Position numbers and translations under genes: made by a program. Under the pieces are notes generated by a model. The model was not told the DNA's origin. It made no database searches and saw nothing but the letters and a program-made list of their open reading frames with translations. 64,000 nucleotides of DNA from DATBLQ01 sp036555325 (GTDB taxonomy: Bacteria > Pseudomonadota > Alphaproteobacteria > Rhizobiales > Aestuariivirgaceae): assembly GCA_036555325.1 (NCBI GenBank), contig DATBLQ010000052.1, positions 154,831-218,830 on the forward strand, given 5' to 3'. Shown here in pieces: positions 34,827 through 42,747 of this stretch (position 1 is the first letter of the stretch; the number at the start of each line of letters is the position of its first letter).

Positions 34827-34838
34827 CTAACATGTTAG
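34827..34838. promoter_or_regulatory. perfect 12-bp palindrome, candidate GntR operator
   Basis: CTAACATGTTAG, identical to its reverse complement, in the 51-bp gap between gntR and the divergent uxaA-type dehydratase gene. It begins 1 nt beyond the gntR ATG and ends 38 nt before the uxaA ATG, so a bound dimer could shut both directions. FadR-subfamily GntR proteins commonly bind short palindromes of this size. On the minus strand TAACAT in the site could also serve as a -10 16 nt after TTGCTT. Confidence 0.55.
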
Positions 34839-34876
34839 AATGTAAAACAACAAAAGCAAACGGTTTTTAGCGCATC

Positions 34877-36415
34877 ATGAAACTCGAATCGGTCCCTTCC
34901 GCCAAACCGCGCACGGTTCGGCTCAACCCCGCCGATAACGTCGTTGTCGCCGTCGATCCGATCGAAAAGGGTGCTCACGTTTCGGGTGTGACTGCCACCG
35001 CTCGAGTGCCCAGGGGGCACAAGATGGCTGTCCTCTCCATTCCCGCAGGCAGCCCGGTGATCAAGTTCGGCCAGATCATTGGGGTTGCAAAAACCTCGGT
35101 TCCGGCTGGCGAGTGGCTTCACGAGCACAACGTCGCCATGGCGGAGTTTGAGCGCGACTATGCGTTCGCCTCGGCAGCCACACCCGTCGACATGGTTGCG
35201 GAAGCTTCCCGCGCCACCTTTCAGGGCTTCAGGCGCACCAACGGCAAGGCCGGCACCCGCAACTATATCGGCATCCTCACAAGTGTGAACTGTTCCGCCT
35301 CCGTCGCCCGGTTCATGACCGAAGCCATCAACCGGTCGGGAATCCTCGCCGACTACCCCAATGTCGACGGAGTCGTTTCCTTTGTGCATGGTACCGGTTG
35401 CGGCATGGCCTCGCTCGGCGAAGGTTTCGAAATTCTGAAACGAACCCAGTGGGGATACGCATCCAATCCGAACCTAGCGGGCGTACTTCTGGTAGGTTTG
35501 GGTTGCGAGGTCTTTCAGATTGGAAGGATGAAGGAACTCTACGGCATCACCGAAGGTGACAGCTTCCAGACCATGACAATTCAGGAAACCGGCGGCACCC
35601 GCAAGACGATTGAATCAGGGGTTGCCCGAATTCGCGAGATGCTGCCCAAAGCCAACGCGGCGAAACGTGAAGCAATTCGCGCATCGGAGTTGGTTCTGGC
35701 TCTCCAGTGCGGCGGTTCCGACGGATACTCCGGAATTACCGCCAACCCGGCCCTTGGCGCCGCGGCTGACTTGCTGGTCCGCCACGGTGGCACTGCGATC
35801 CTGTCTGAAACGCCGGAAATCTACGGTGCCGAGCACCTGCTTACCCGGCGCGCTGTCAATCGCGATGTCGGTGAAAAGCTCATCTCGCGCATTCGCTGGT
35901 GGGAAGACTATACCAGGCGCAATCACGGCGAAATGAACAACAACCCGTCTCCCGGCAACAAGGCCGGTGGCCTCACCACCATTTTGGAAAAATCATTGGG
36001 CGCTGCCGCCAAGGGGGGCACTACGCCCATGACGGCTGTTTATGAATATGCCGAGCCCGTGCGCGCCAAGGGTTTTGTTTTTATGGACACGCCCGGCTAC
36101 GACCCTGTTTCCGCCACCGGCCAGGTGGCTGGGGGCGCCAATATTCTTTGCTTTACCACTGGCCGGGGCTCGGCATATGGCTGCAAGCCTACCCCATCGA
36201 TCAAGCTGGCGACCAACTCTGACATTTATCGTCGCATGATCGACGACATGGACATCAATTGCGGTGACATCCTCGAAGGCGTTTCGATCGAGGATAAAGG
36301 TGAGGAGATTTTTGATCTGATCCTCAGGGTTGCCTCCGGTGAACGTAGCAAATCCGAGCAGCTGGGCTATGGCGACAATGAGTTTGTGCCTTGGCAGGTT
36401 GGCGCCGTGATGTAG
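34877..36415 (+). CDS. UxaA family dehydratase (altronate dehydratase-like; probable L-fuconate dehydratase)
   Basis: Full-length UxaA-family iron-sulfur dehydratase of 512 residues: N-terminal SAF domain (about 15-95, NPADNVVVAVDPIEKGAHVS through LHEHNVAMAEF), then the C-terminal dehydratase domain with GTRNYIGILTSVNCSASVA, SFVHGTGCGM, LVGLGCEVFQIGRM, ALQCGGSDGYSGITANPALGAAAD, MDTPGYDPVSATGQVAGGANILCFTTGRGSAYG and CGDILEG. Cysteines in GTGCG, GLGCE and QCGGSD are the likely cluster ligands. In its setting it should dehydrate L-fuconate to 2-keto-3-deoxy-L-fuconate, the only step otherwise missing from the locus; in Campylobacter jejuni split UxaA proteins also sit in the L-fucose cluster. 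Confidence 0.87.
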   Translation: MKLESVPSAKPRTVRLNPADNVVVAVDPIEKGAHVSGVTATARVPRGHKMAVLSIPAGSPVIKFGQIIGVAKTSVPAGEWLHEHNVAMAEFERDYAFASAATPVDMVAEASRATFQGFRRTNGKAGTRNYIGILTSVNCSASVARFMTEAINRSGILADYPNVDGVVSFVHGTGCGMASLGEGFEILKRTQWGYASNPNLAGVLLVGLGCEVFQIGRMKELYGITEGDSFQTMTIQETGGTRKTIESGVARIREMLPKANAAKREAIRASELVLALQCGGSDGYSGITANPALGAAADLLVRHGGTAILSETPEIYGAEHLLTRRAVNRDVGEKLISRIRWWEDYTRRNHGEMNNNPSPGNKAGGLTTILEKSLGAAAKGGTTPMTAVYEYAEPVRAKGFVFMDTPGYDPVSATGQVAGGANILCFTTGRGSAYGCKPTPSIKLATNSDIYRRMIDDMDINCGDILEGVSIEDKGEEIFDLILRVASGERSKSEQLGYGDNEFVPWQVGAVM

Positions 36416-36439
36416 CAGCCAATCACGTGCCGTTGACGT

Positions 36440-36457
36440 GCTATACAGTCGTTCAAC
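36440..36457. promoter_or_regulatory. imperfect inverted repeat upstream of tetR, candidate operator
   Basis: GCTATAC-AGTC-GTTCAAC, ending 6 nt before the tetR ATG. The right arm and 4-nt spacer layout match the perfect repeat in front of the TMADH-like gene (40712-40729), while the left arm matches only at 4 of 7 positions. An outer pair CGTTGA (36431-36436) and TCAACG (36453-36458) gives a second, wider inverted arrangement. Suggests weak autoregulation by the TetR protein. Confidence 0.4.
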
Positions 36458-36463
36458 GGTGAC

Positions 36464-37150
36464 ATGACGTCTCGCAAGATTCCACCTGTCGGCGCCAGGC
36501 GATATTCCCGCAAAACGCCGGAGATAAGACGAAGGCTGCTCATCGCGGCAGCGACCGGATGTATTGCCTCAGGTGGAATAGAAGCTTTCACGGTCCACAA
36601 TATTACCCGCAGCGCGCGCGTCTCGCGCGGCCTTCTCAACCACTATTTTCCGAGCAAGGACGAGCTATTGGTCGAGATCTATCGCGCCGCCTTGGCCGCC
36701 AGCGCCATGCAAGCGACTGGCTCGAAAGCTGTCACCAACTCTCCGGAATCGGCTCTCAGCATACTGATCGAAGCGAATTTTGCTCCTCGCTTTTTCAATC
36801 GGTCGGATTTTCGTCTATGGCTGTCGTTATGGAGCGAAATTCCCGCCAATGCTCGCCTTCGGTCTGCACACCGCAAGCTCTACCGCGCCAACCAAGCTGC
36901 CCTGACCAGCGCCATAGATCGCCTGGCCAGGCTTCGCCGGCGCAAGGTTGATGCCCCACTCCTGGCACAGAATGTGCTCGCCCTCGTGGACGGCCTGTGG
37001 GTTGAATCTTGTCTCAACTCGCGGGCGCTTTCACGCAGTGCCGCTCGTGACGCTTGCTTTGCCATGCTGGCTGCACACCTGGGACCCTTAACGCAGATCA
37101 GTTCGAGGATGCGCCACCCTCGCGTTTCCTCCGCGCGACGTAGGCCCTGA
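36464..37150 (+). CDS. TetR family regulator (BetI-like)
   Basis: A 228-residue TetR protein. N-terminal helix-turn-helix at about 22-70: RRRLLIAAATGCIASGGIEAFTVHNITRSARVSRGLLNHYFPSKDELLVEIY; the C-terminal domain resembles BetI_C (FFNRSDFRLWLSLWSEIPANARLRSAHRKLY). BetI homologues sense choline-like quaternary amines, which fits the adjacent methylamine-type enzymes. The last 53 bp overlap the 3' end of the convergent MttB-like gene on the other strand, an unusual antisense overlap. Likely represses the 40699-37098 operon through the inverted repeat at 40712-40729. Confidence 0.85.
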   Translation: MTSRKIPPVGARRYSRKTPEIRRRLLIAAATGCIASGGIEAFTVHNITRSARVSRGLLNHYFPSKDELLVEIYRAALAASAMQATGSKAVTNSPESALSILIEANFAPRFFNRSDFRLWLSLWSEIPANARLRSAHRKLYRANQAALTSAIDRLARLRRRKVDAPLLAQNVLALVDGLWVESCLNSRALSRSAARDACFAMLAAHLGPLTQISSRMRHPRVSSARRRP

Positions 37151-38633
37151 GTTCCTCATCGATTGCGCGATCGATGAAGGGCTGCTGGTAGTCGGCGAGC
37201 AATCTCTTCCATATCTCGTTCGCCCTTGTGAGCGCAGTCCGCCGGCCGCGCTCCACCCATGTGTCGTAGTTCTCCCAGTTCGACAGAAGCGGGGAGTAAA
37301 ACGCCGTTTCGTATCGTAACATTGTGTGGCTCGTTCCGAAGTAGTGCCCCGCCGGACCGGCTTCGCGTATCGCATCGAGCGCCAGCTCATCGGCCGTTAC
37401 GTCGAAGGGTTCAAGAAAAGCGCTCATCATTTGCAACATTTCGGCATCGATGATCAGCTTTTCGAAGGATGCTGTGAGTCCGCCGCCAAGCCAGCCGGCC
37501 GCATGGAGTATGAGATCGGCCTGTCCGGCAATCGCGCCCCAAAGCGCCGTCTGGCTTTCATAAGCTGCCTGTGCATCTGGCTCATTTGCCGTGGTCACAT
37601 TGCTTGAGCGAAAGGGGACCTTGATGAACCGCGCCAATTGGCCTGATGCGATAGCCGCTTGCGCATATTCGGGCGTTCCGAAGGCAGGAGCTCCCGTTCG
37701 CATGTCGACATTCGACGTGAAGCCGCCATAGATGACCGGTGCCCCCGGCCTTACTATCTGGCAAAGCGCGATTCCTGCGAGCGCCTCGGCATGTTGCTGT
37801 GCCAGCGCGCCGGCGAGCGTGATGGGCGACATAGCACCAGCGAGCGTGAATGGCGTCACCACCACACACTGCCCGTGCTCCGCCATGGCGATCAATCCCT
37901 CCGCCATCGGAATATCGAGTTGCAACGGCGAATTGGTATTGATCACGCAGGTGAAGACAACCCTTTCCCGCAATTCTTCCCGCCTGATGCCGAGCGAAAT
38001 GGCGGCCATCTCCAGGCCATCGAGCGCGCGCTCCTTGCCGAGGCCCAGCGGCTGCCAGTTCTTGTCGCTGAGCGTGATCTGCGCGTAATGAAGATCGAGA
38101 TGGCGCGTGTTGGCAGGGAGATCGAGCGCCTCGAATGGCCCCCCACCTTCCTGATGGATCGCATTCAGGCTGTGTACCAGGCGGATGAAATCGCACATTT
38201 CCGCGTAGGTGCCGGCGCGTCTCCCGCGGTCGAGATCTGAAACGAATGCCGGCCCGCCGACGGCCGAGAAAACCACATGCTTTGTGCCGACGGTGAGATC
38301 GCGTTCGGGATTGCGCGCCTTGAGCTCAAAACTTTGCGGCGCATGCCCCACGAGTGGCATGATCAATTCGCGAGGAAACCTTACTCTCTGCTCACCCTCC
38401 TCGACCTCAGCGCCCGCGCCGCGATAGTAGGCTCGCGCCCCCGCGTCGAGCACTTTCATGCCGATCTCTTCCAGCACCTTGAGGGCGGTGACGTGAATGG
38501 CTTCGATTTGATCCTTGCTGAGAATTTCAGTTGGCGCGAAAGGATAAGCCGGCTGCTTCCACACCCGCTGCGCTATGGTACCAGGCTTCTTCGTCCTCCG
38601 TTGGCTTCTCCGGCCATCAGCTCCCCTGGTCAT
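37098..38633 (-). CDS. MttB-like trimethylamine methyltransferase family protein (non-pyrrolysine)
   Basis: A 511-residue member of the MttB superfamily, whose members move a methyl group from a (usually quaternary) amine to a corrinoid protein. Family segments: ILSKDQIEAIHVTALKVLEEIGMKVLD, VFSAVGGPAFVSDLDRGRRAGT, YGGFTSNVDMRTGAPAFGTPEYAQA and ILHAAGWLGGGLTASFEKLIIDAEML. There is no in-frame amber codon, so it is of the pyrrolysine-free type exemplified by the glycine betaine methyltransferase MtgB. It starts in an ATGA overlap with the TMADH-like gene, so both are one operon. No corrinoid protein or reductive activator is in the window. Substrate unknown. Confidence 0.87.
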   Translation of the reverse strand: MTRGADGRRSQRRTKKPGTIAQRVWKQPAYPFAPTEILSKDQIEAIHVTALKVLEEIGMKVLDAGARAYYRGAGAEVEEGEQRVRFPRELIMPLVGHAPQSFELKARNPERDLTVGTKHVVFSAVGGPAFVSDLDRGRRAGTYAEMCDFIRLVHSLNAIHQEGGGPFEALDLPANTRHLDLHYAQITLSDKNWQPLGLGKERALDGLEMAAISLGIRREELRERVVFTCVINTNSPLQLDIPMAEGLIAMAEHGQCVVVTPFTLAGAMSPITLAGALAQQHAEALAGIALCQIVRPGAPVIYGGFTSNVDMRTGAPAFGTPEYAQAAIASGQLARFIKVPFRSSNVTTANEPDAQAAYESQTALWGAIAGQADLILHAAGWLGGGLTASFEKLIIDAEMLQMMSAFLEPFDVTADELALDAIREAGPAGHYFGTSHTMLRYETAFYSPLLSNWENYDTWVERGRRTALTRANEIWKRLLADYQQPFIDRAIDEELRAYVARRKREGGASSN

Positions 38634-40699
38634 TGGAGGTCATCCACCATTGGGCGTTCCCGGCGTATCACACAATCCGTTTCGACCGTGCCGAATTCCC
38701 GGGCGTATCGATGCCCGCTAAATACTGCATCCGCGATCGACGAAGGCGCGTAGCAATCACCGATGCGCCTAACTGATCGAATCCTCATGTCTGCCAGTCG
38801 CTCCGGCTGCCGCATCAGCTCCTGGTAAAGGCCATCCTCCGGCAGGCGTCCGGTGACCATGATTAACGTATCGCAAGAAATCACTTGCTCCCGGTCGCTG
38901 TAGATGCAGACCATTGAAACAGCGTCGACATCCACAATCTTGAGTCTGTGGGACAGCTTCAGATCGACACCGATTTCATGCAGTCGCTGTTGAATAAGAA
39001 ATTGCTCATCCGTCATGCTTGTCCAACTCGACACGAGCGGCACCGGCGTAATGACCGTTACCTTGTGGCCTTCTCTCGCAAGGGTCTCGGCCAGCGCGCC
39101 CCCCATGAAATAATGCTCATCGTCATAGATAGCGACATGCTCGCCAACCGTCGTACCGGAGAAAACGTCATCGGGAGTGACTATGTCCGTGCTGCCACCC
39201 ACCGCCGCAGGCTCCAGTACAGTCGCTCCAACACCGTCACGTCGCCAGCGGCTGCCGGTGGCGATGACCACGTGCTGCGCCGTAGTCTCTAGCGCCTCAT
39301 CAACCCCCAACTTGCTTTGCCGATAAATTTCCACATTCGGCAATTTGCTGAGCATATGTTCGCGATAGTCCCTGACACGGATCCACTGGGCAAGTCCTGC
39401 CAGCGAAGCTTCCCTGACCACCCTGCCGCCCAGCGCCCTGCTCTGCTCTGCCAGGATCACTTCGTATCCGCGCTGTCCCAGCGCCAGTGCGCATTCGAGT
39501 CCTGCCGGCCCTCCGCCGACGATGAGCACTCGCTCCTCGCTCGTCTTGCCTGCGATACGGTCCGGATGCCACCCCCTGCGCCATTCCTCCCCGATGGTGG
39601 GATTTTGCGTGCAGCGCAAAGGTACCGCTTCATTGTTTGCGGCCCGGCAAATATTGCAGCCGATGCATTCACGAATCTCGTCTTCCCGACCCTGATTGAT
39701 CTTCTCCGGCAGGAATGGATCCGCAATCGATGGGCGCGCCGCTCCGATAACGTCGAGAATACCGCGCTTGATCTGGCTGACCATCGTTTCCGGCGAAGTA
39801 AAGCGACCCACCCCAACGACCGGCTTGCTGGTAAACGACTTTACGAACGCGACATAGGTTTCCTGGAAGCTCTCCCGCGAAAACCGCGAGCTTTTCGAAT
39901 CATTGGCGAGGCTGCCACCCACATTCACGTCCCAAAGATCGGGAAGTTCTGCCAGGAGCGCGATCACTTCCCGCCCCTCTCCTTCATGCGTGATCCCCCG
40001 CAGTCCTTGCAATTCATCAACCGCTAGTCGCACCGCCACAGCACACCTGTCGCCGACTGCATCCTTAGTATCGGTGATCATCTCCCGAATCAGCCGGACG
40101 CGATTTTCCAGCGATCCCCCGTACTCATCCTGCCGCTGATTGCTCAAGGGCGACAGATATTGAAACGGCAAAAAGTCATGCGAAGCGTAGACATAAACGA
40201 TGTCAAACCCAGCTCTCCTCGCCCGCAATGCGGCGTCGCGATGCCAACGGCGCAGGTTGGCGATGTCCTGTTTGTCCATCGCTCGCGCTTGTCCCGGCTG
40301 AACATACTTCGCTGCGCGCGCCGATGGAGCGAGCATGGGCTCACGTGTCAGCCTGTTGTTCGTGTTCGAACCGCCATGCCATAGTTCCACTCCCGCAAGA
40401 CTACCGTGCCGGTGGATAGCTTCGGCGGTCTTTGCCAGCGCCCGTACGTCCTCCTCGTCCCACAGTGATACGAACGCATATGGTGAATCATCTGATGACG
40501 GATGAACTGAGCAATACTCCGTGCATACCACGCCCCATCCGCCTTCCGCCTTGATGCCGCGCAATGCCGCCGAACTGTAGGGTTTGAGATAGCCAAGCCC
40601 TGTTGCATGCGGCGTTTGATAGAAGCGGTTGCGTGCCACCACCGGGCCAAAGGCGATGGGCTCGAAAAGAATGTCATATCTCGGATTGCGGGTCGCCAT
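38630..40699 (-). CDS. trimethylamine dehydrogenase-like FMN/4Fe-4S/FAD oxidoreductase
   Basis: A 689-residue old-yellow-enzyme fusion of the TMADH/DMADH/DgcA type, which oxidatively demethylates N-methylated amines. N-terminal FMN barrel (1-340): RFYQTPHATGLGYL, CTEYCSVHPSSDD, GFDIVYVYASHDFLPFQYLSP, GVGRFTSPETM, ARPSIADPFLPEKINQGR. 4Fe-4S ligands C345, C348, C351 and C363 in CIGCNICRAA and RCTQNPT. Then an FAD/ADP domain starting VLIVGGGPAGLECALALG near 391. Compared with TMADH as I recall it, the Cys that carries covalent FMN is Ala32 here and Trp355 of the substrate bowl is Asn355, while the Tyr60 and Trp264 equivalents (Y62, W256) are kept. So the family is secure, but trimethylamine is probably not the substrate. 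Confidence 0.88.
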   Translation of the reverse strand: MATRNPRYDILFEPIAFGPVVARNRFYQTPHATGLGYLKPYSSAALRGIKAEGGWGVVCTEYCSVHPSSDDSPYAFVSLWDEEDVRALAKTAEAIHRHGSLAGVELWHGGSNTNNRLTREPMLAPSARAAKYVQPGQARAMDKQDIANLRRWHRDAALRARRAGFDIVYVYASHDFLPFQYLSPLSNQRQDEYGGSLENRVRLIREMITDTKDAVGDRCAVAVRLAVDELQGLRGITHEGEGREVIALLAELPDLWDVNVGGSLANDSKSSRFSRESFQETYVAFVKSFTSKPVVGVGRFTSPETMVSQIKRGILDVIGAARPSIADPFLPEKINQGREDEIRECIGCNICRAANNEAVPLRCTQNPTIGEEWRRGWHPDRIAGKTSEERVLIVGGGPAGLECALALGQRGYEVILAEQSRALGGRVVREASLAGLAQWIRVRDYREHMLSKLPNVEIYRQSKLGVDEALETTAQHVVIATGSRWRRDGVGATVLEPAAVGGSTDIVTPDDVFSGTTVGEHVAIYDDEHYFMGGALAETLAREGHKVTVITPVPLVSSWTSMTDEQFLIQQRLHEIGVDLKLSHRLKIVDVDAVSMVCIYSDREQVISCDTLIMVTGRLPEDGLYQELMRQPERLADMRIRSVRRIGDCYAPSSIADAVFSGHRYAREFGTVETDCVIRRERPMVDDLQ

Positions 40700-40711
40700 G
40701 ACCGTAGTCTA

Positions 40712-40729
40712 GTTGAACAATCGTTCAAC
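40712..40729. promoter_or_regulatory. perfect inverted repeat, candidate TetR operator
   Basis: GTTGAAC-AATC-GTTCAAC, 7-bp arms exactly complementary, 13 nt upstream of the ATG of the TMADH-like gene. A relative of it lies at the same kind of position before tetR (36440-36457). The size suits a TetR dimer. The 76-bp gap also holds GCTTGAT (40732-40738) and ATCAAGC (40758-40764), a looser inverted repeat that might end the upstream glycerol operon. Confidence 0.55.
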
Positions 40730-40775
40730 AAGCTTGATCGCATTCTTTCCGCAACAAATCAAGCGACCACGAGTG

Positions 40776-41069
40776 CTACACCCAGCGAAACACAACAATG
40801 GTATAAATGACCGCAATAATGGCCGACCCCCACAGCGGCGTGCCCATGACCGCGAGCCACGCCAGGAAAATAAATGCGCTTCCTAAGAGCGAGATGAAAA
40901 GCCGGTCGCCACGCGTGGTATCGAGGCCCAATATGCCACGCCGGGGGCTGCCGCCCGGTGAGTACCACTCCCATACAGACATGGCCACAAGGGCAAGAAA
41001 TATGAACGCGAAAAAACCGGCCGTGGGCAGGGTCCACGCCATCCATGACAGATGCGTTGCGCCTTCCAT
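40776..41069 (-). CDS. DUF2160 small membrane protein of the glycerol transport operon
   Basis: A 97-residue protein with three hydrophobic segments: AWTLPTAGFFAFIFLALVAM, LFISLLGSAFIFLAWLAVM and GSAIIAVIYTIVVFRW, with the conserved WEWYSPGGSPRRGILGLDTTRGDR loop between the first and second. DUF2160 genes accompany glycerol ABC importers in rhizobia and may be an accessory subunit; no function is proven as far as I know. ATG 41069 follows GGAGCGGCGAG. Last gene of the glp array, 10 nt after the permease stop. Confidence 0.82.
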   Translation of the reverse strand: MEGATHLSWMAWTLPTAGFFAFIFLALVAMSVWEWYSPGGSPRRGILGLDTTRGDRLFISLLGSAFIFLAWLAVMGTPLWGSAIIAVIYTIVVFRWV

Positions 41070-41079
41070 CTCGCCGCTC

Positions 41080-41877
41080 CTAAACGCGCCCCAGGGCGAA
41101 GCCCTTGGCGATGTAATTGCGCACAAAATAGATAACGAATGCTCCGGGCACGATCGTCAGTACCCCCGCCGCGGCCAGCAGGCCTAGCTCATAGCCCGAT
41201 GTGCTTGCTGTACGGGTCATTGTGGCTGAGATCGGCTTGGCTTCAACCGAGGTCAACGTTTTGGCAAGCAGCAGTTCGACCCAGGAAAACATGAAGCAGA
41301 AGAAACAGGCTACTCCGATTCCGGCGGCGATCGTCGGCACGAAAATCTTGAAGAAGAATCGCCAGAACGAATAGCCGTCAACATAGGCCGTTTCGTCGAG
41401 CTCCTTCGGCACCCCCGACATGAACCCCTCCAGAATCCAAACTGCCAGCGGCACGTTGAATAGCGTATGCGCAAGCGCCACCGATATATGTGTATCGAAC
41501 AGCCCCACTGCCGAGTAAAGCTGTAGAAATGGCAAAGCGAACACTGCCGGCGGCGCCATTCGGTTTGACAACAGCCAGAAGAACAAATGCTTGTCACCCA
41601 GGAAGCGGTAGCGCGAGAACGCATAGGCTGCCGGAAGCGCAACCGACACCGACAGCACTGTGTTGATCACGACATAGATGAGCGAGTTGATATAGCCCCA
41701 GTACCACGTCGGGTCGGTGAAAATTTTTGCATAGTTGTCAAAGGTAAAATTCCTCGGCCACAACGTAAATACGCCCAGGATTTCATTGGTGGTCTTGAAC
41801 GACATGTTCAGCAGCCAATAAATCGGCAGCATCAGGAAAAGGATATAAATCGTCGGCACGAGATAGCGCGCGCGCAT
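41080..41877 (-). CDS. glpQ: glycerol ABC transporter permease (GlpQ-like, MalG type)
   Basis: Inner-membrane permease of 265 residues with six hydrophobic segments (YLVPTIYILFLMLPIYWLLNM at the start) and the EAA coupling loop ELDETAYVDGYSFWRFFFKIFVPTI near residue 165. The start after AAAGGAGGAAAGGTGAGG is well supported; the open frame continuing to 42165 runs into the neighbour and is discarded. With the product of 41880-42740 it forms the channel of the glycerol importer. The symbol follows the rhizobial glpSTPQV naming and rests on operon order. Confidence 0.86.
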   Translation of the reverse strand: MRARYLVPTIYILFLMLPIYWLLNMSFKTTNEILGVFTLWPRNFTFDNYAKIFTDPTWYWGYINSLIYVVINTVLSVSVALPAAYAFSRYRFLGDKHLFFWLLSNRMAPPAVFALPFLQLYSAVGLFDTHISVALAHTLFNVPLAVWILEGFMSGVPKELDETAYVDGYSFWRFFFKIFVPTIAAGIGVACFFCFMFSWVELLLAKTLTSVEAKPISATMTRTASTSGYELGLLAAAGVLTIVPGAFVIYFVRNYIAKGFALGRV

Positions 41878-41879
41878 CC

Positions 41880-42740
41880 TCACCTTTCCTCCTTTCGCAT
41901 CATCAGCGTGTAGAACAGCCAACTGGAGAATAGAATGATCAGGAAATAGATGATCGACATTGCCGCTGCGGGGCCGAGATCGAACTGCCCAAGCGCCATT
42001 TTGACGAGGTCGATCGACAGGAATGTCGTGGCATTTCCGGGACCACCTCCGGTGAGAACGACCACTTCGGTATAGATCATGAAAGAGTCCATGAACCGCA
42101 GAAGAATCGCGATCGTAAGAACGTGCTTTAGTTTCGGCAGCTGGATATAGCGGAAAACCGCCCACGCCTTCGCGCCATCAATCTTGGCCGCCTGGTAGTA
42201 GGCATCCGGAATGGCCACCAGTCCCGCATAACACAGGAGCGCCACGAGCGAGGTCCAGTGCCATACGTCCATGAGAACGACCGTGAACCACGCGCCGAGC
42301 GGCTGGCGCGTGTAGTTGTAGTTAAAGCCCAGACCATTCATCAGCTTGCCGAGGAGACCGATATCCGGAAGGGCGAAAATGTTCCACATTGCTCCCACGA
42401 CGTTCCAGGGGATGAGCAGCGGCAGCGCCATGAACACCAGACAGACCGATACCCAAGGACCTCGCCGCGGCATGGCCAGCGCAATCGCCAGTCCCAGCGG
42501 AATCTCGATGGCAAGCGCGATGCCGGTGAACAGCATTTGCCTCAGCAAAGCCGCATGAAAGCGGTCGGAGTGCAGGATCTGCTCGAACCATCGCATTCCC
42601 GCCCAGAAGAAAACATTGTCGCCAAAGCTTTCTTGCACCGAGAAATTGACAACCGTCATGAGCGGAATGATTGCGTTGAAGGCAACCAGCAAGAAAACCG
42701 GCAGCACGAATAGCCAGCCCTTTTGATTGACAACCTTCAT
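41880..42740 (-). CDS. glpP: glycerol ABC transporter permease (GlpP-like, MalF type)
   Basis: Partner permease, 286 residues. GWLFVLPVFLLVAFNAIIPLMTVVNFSVQESF at the N-terminus, GIALAIEIPLGLAIALAMPRRGPW, and the EAA loop PDAYYQAAKIDGAKAWAVFRYIQLPKL near residue 200. It follows the ATPase gene by 7 bp and precedes the second permease by 2 bp, so the operon is tightly packed here. Assignment to glycerol rests on the paired GlpS/GlpT-type ATPases, the large binding protein and adjacent glpD. Confidence 0.86.
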   Translation of the reverse strand: MKVVNQKGWLFVLPVFLLVAFNAIIPLMTVVNFSVQESFGDNVFFWAGMRWFEQILHSDRFHAALLRQMLFTGIALAIEIPLGLAIALAMPRRGPWVSVCLVFMALPLLIPWNVVGAMWNIFALPDIGLLGKLMNGLGFNYNYTRQPLGAWFTVVLMDVWHWTSLVALLCYAGLVAIPDAYYQAAKIDGAKAWAVFRYIQLPKLKHVLTIAILLRFMDSFMIYTEVVVLTGGGPGNATTFLSIDLVKMALGQFDLGPAAAMSIIYFLIILFSSWLFYTLMMRKEER

Positions 42741-42747
42741 CCGCGCC

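Noticed and set aside
37098..38633. possible pyrrolysine-dependent trimethylamine methyltransferase
   Set aside because: The reading frame has no internal TAG and is complete at 511 codons, so it belongs to the pyrrolysine-free branch.
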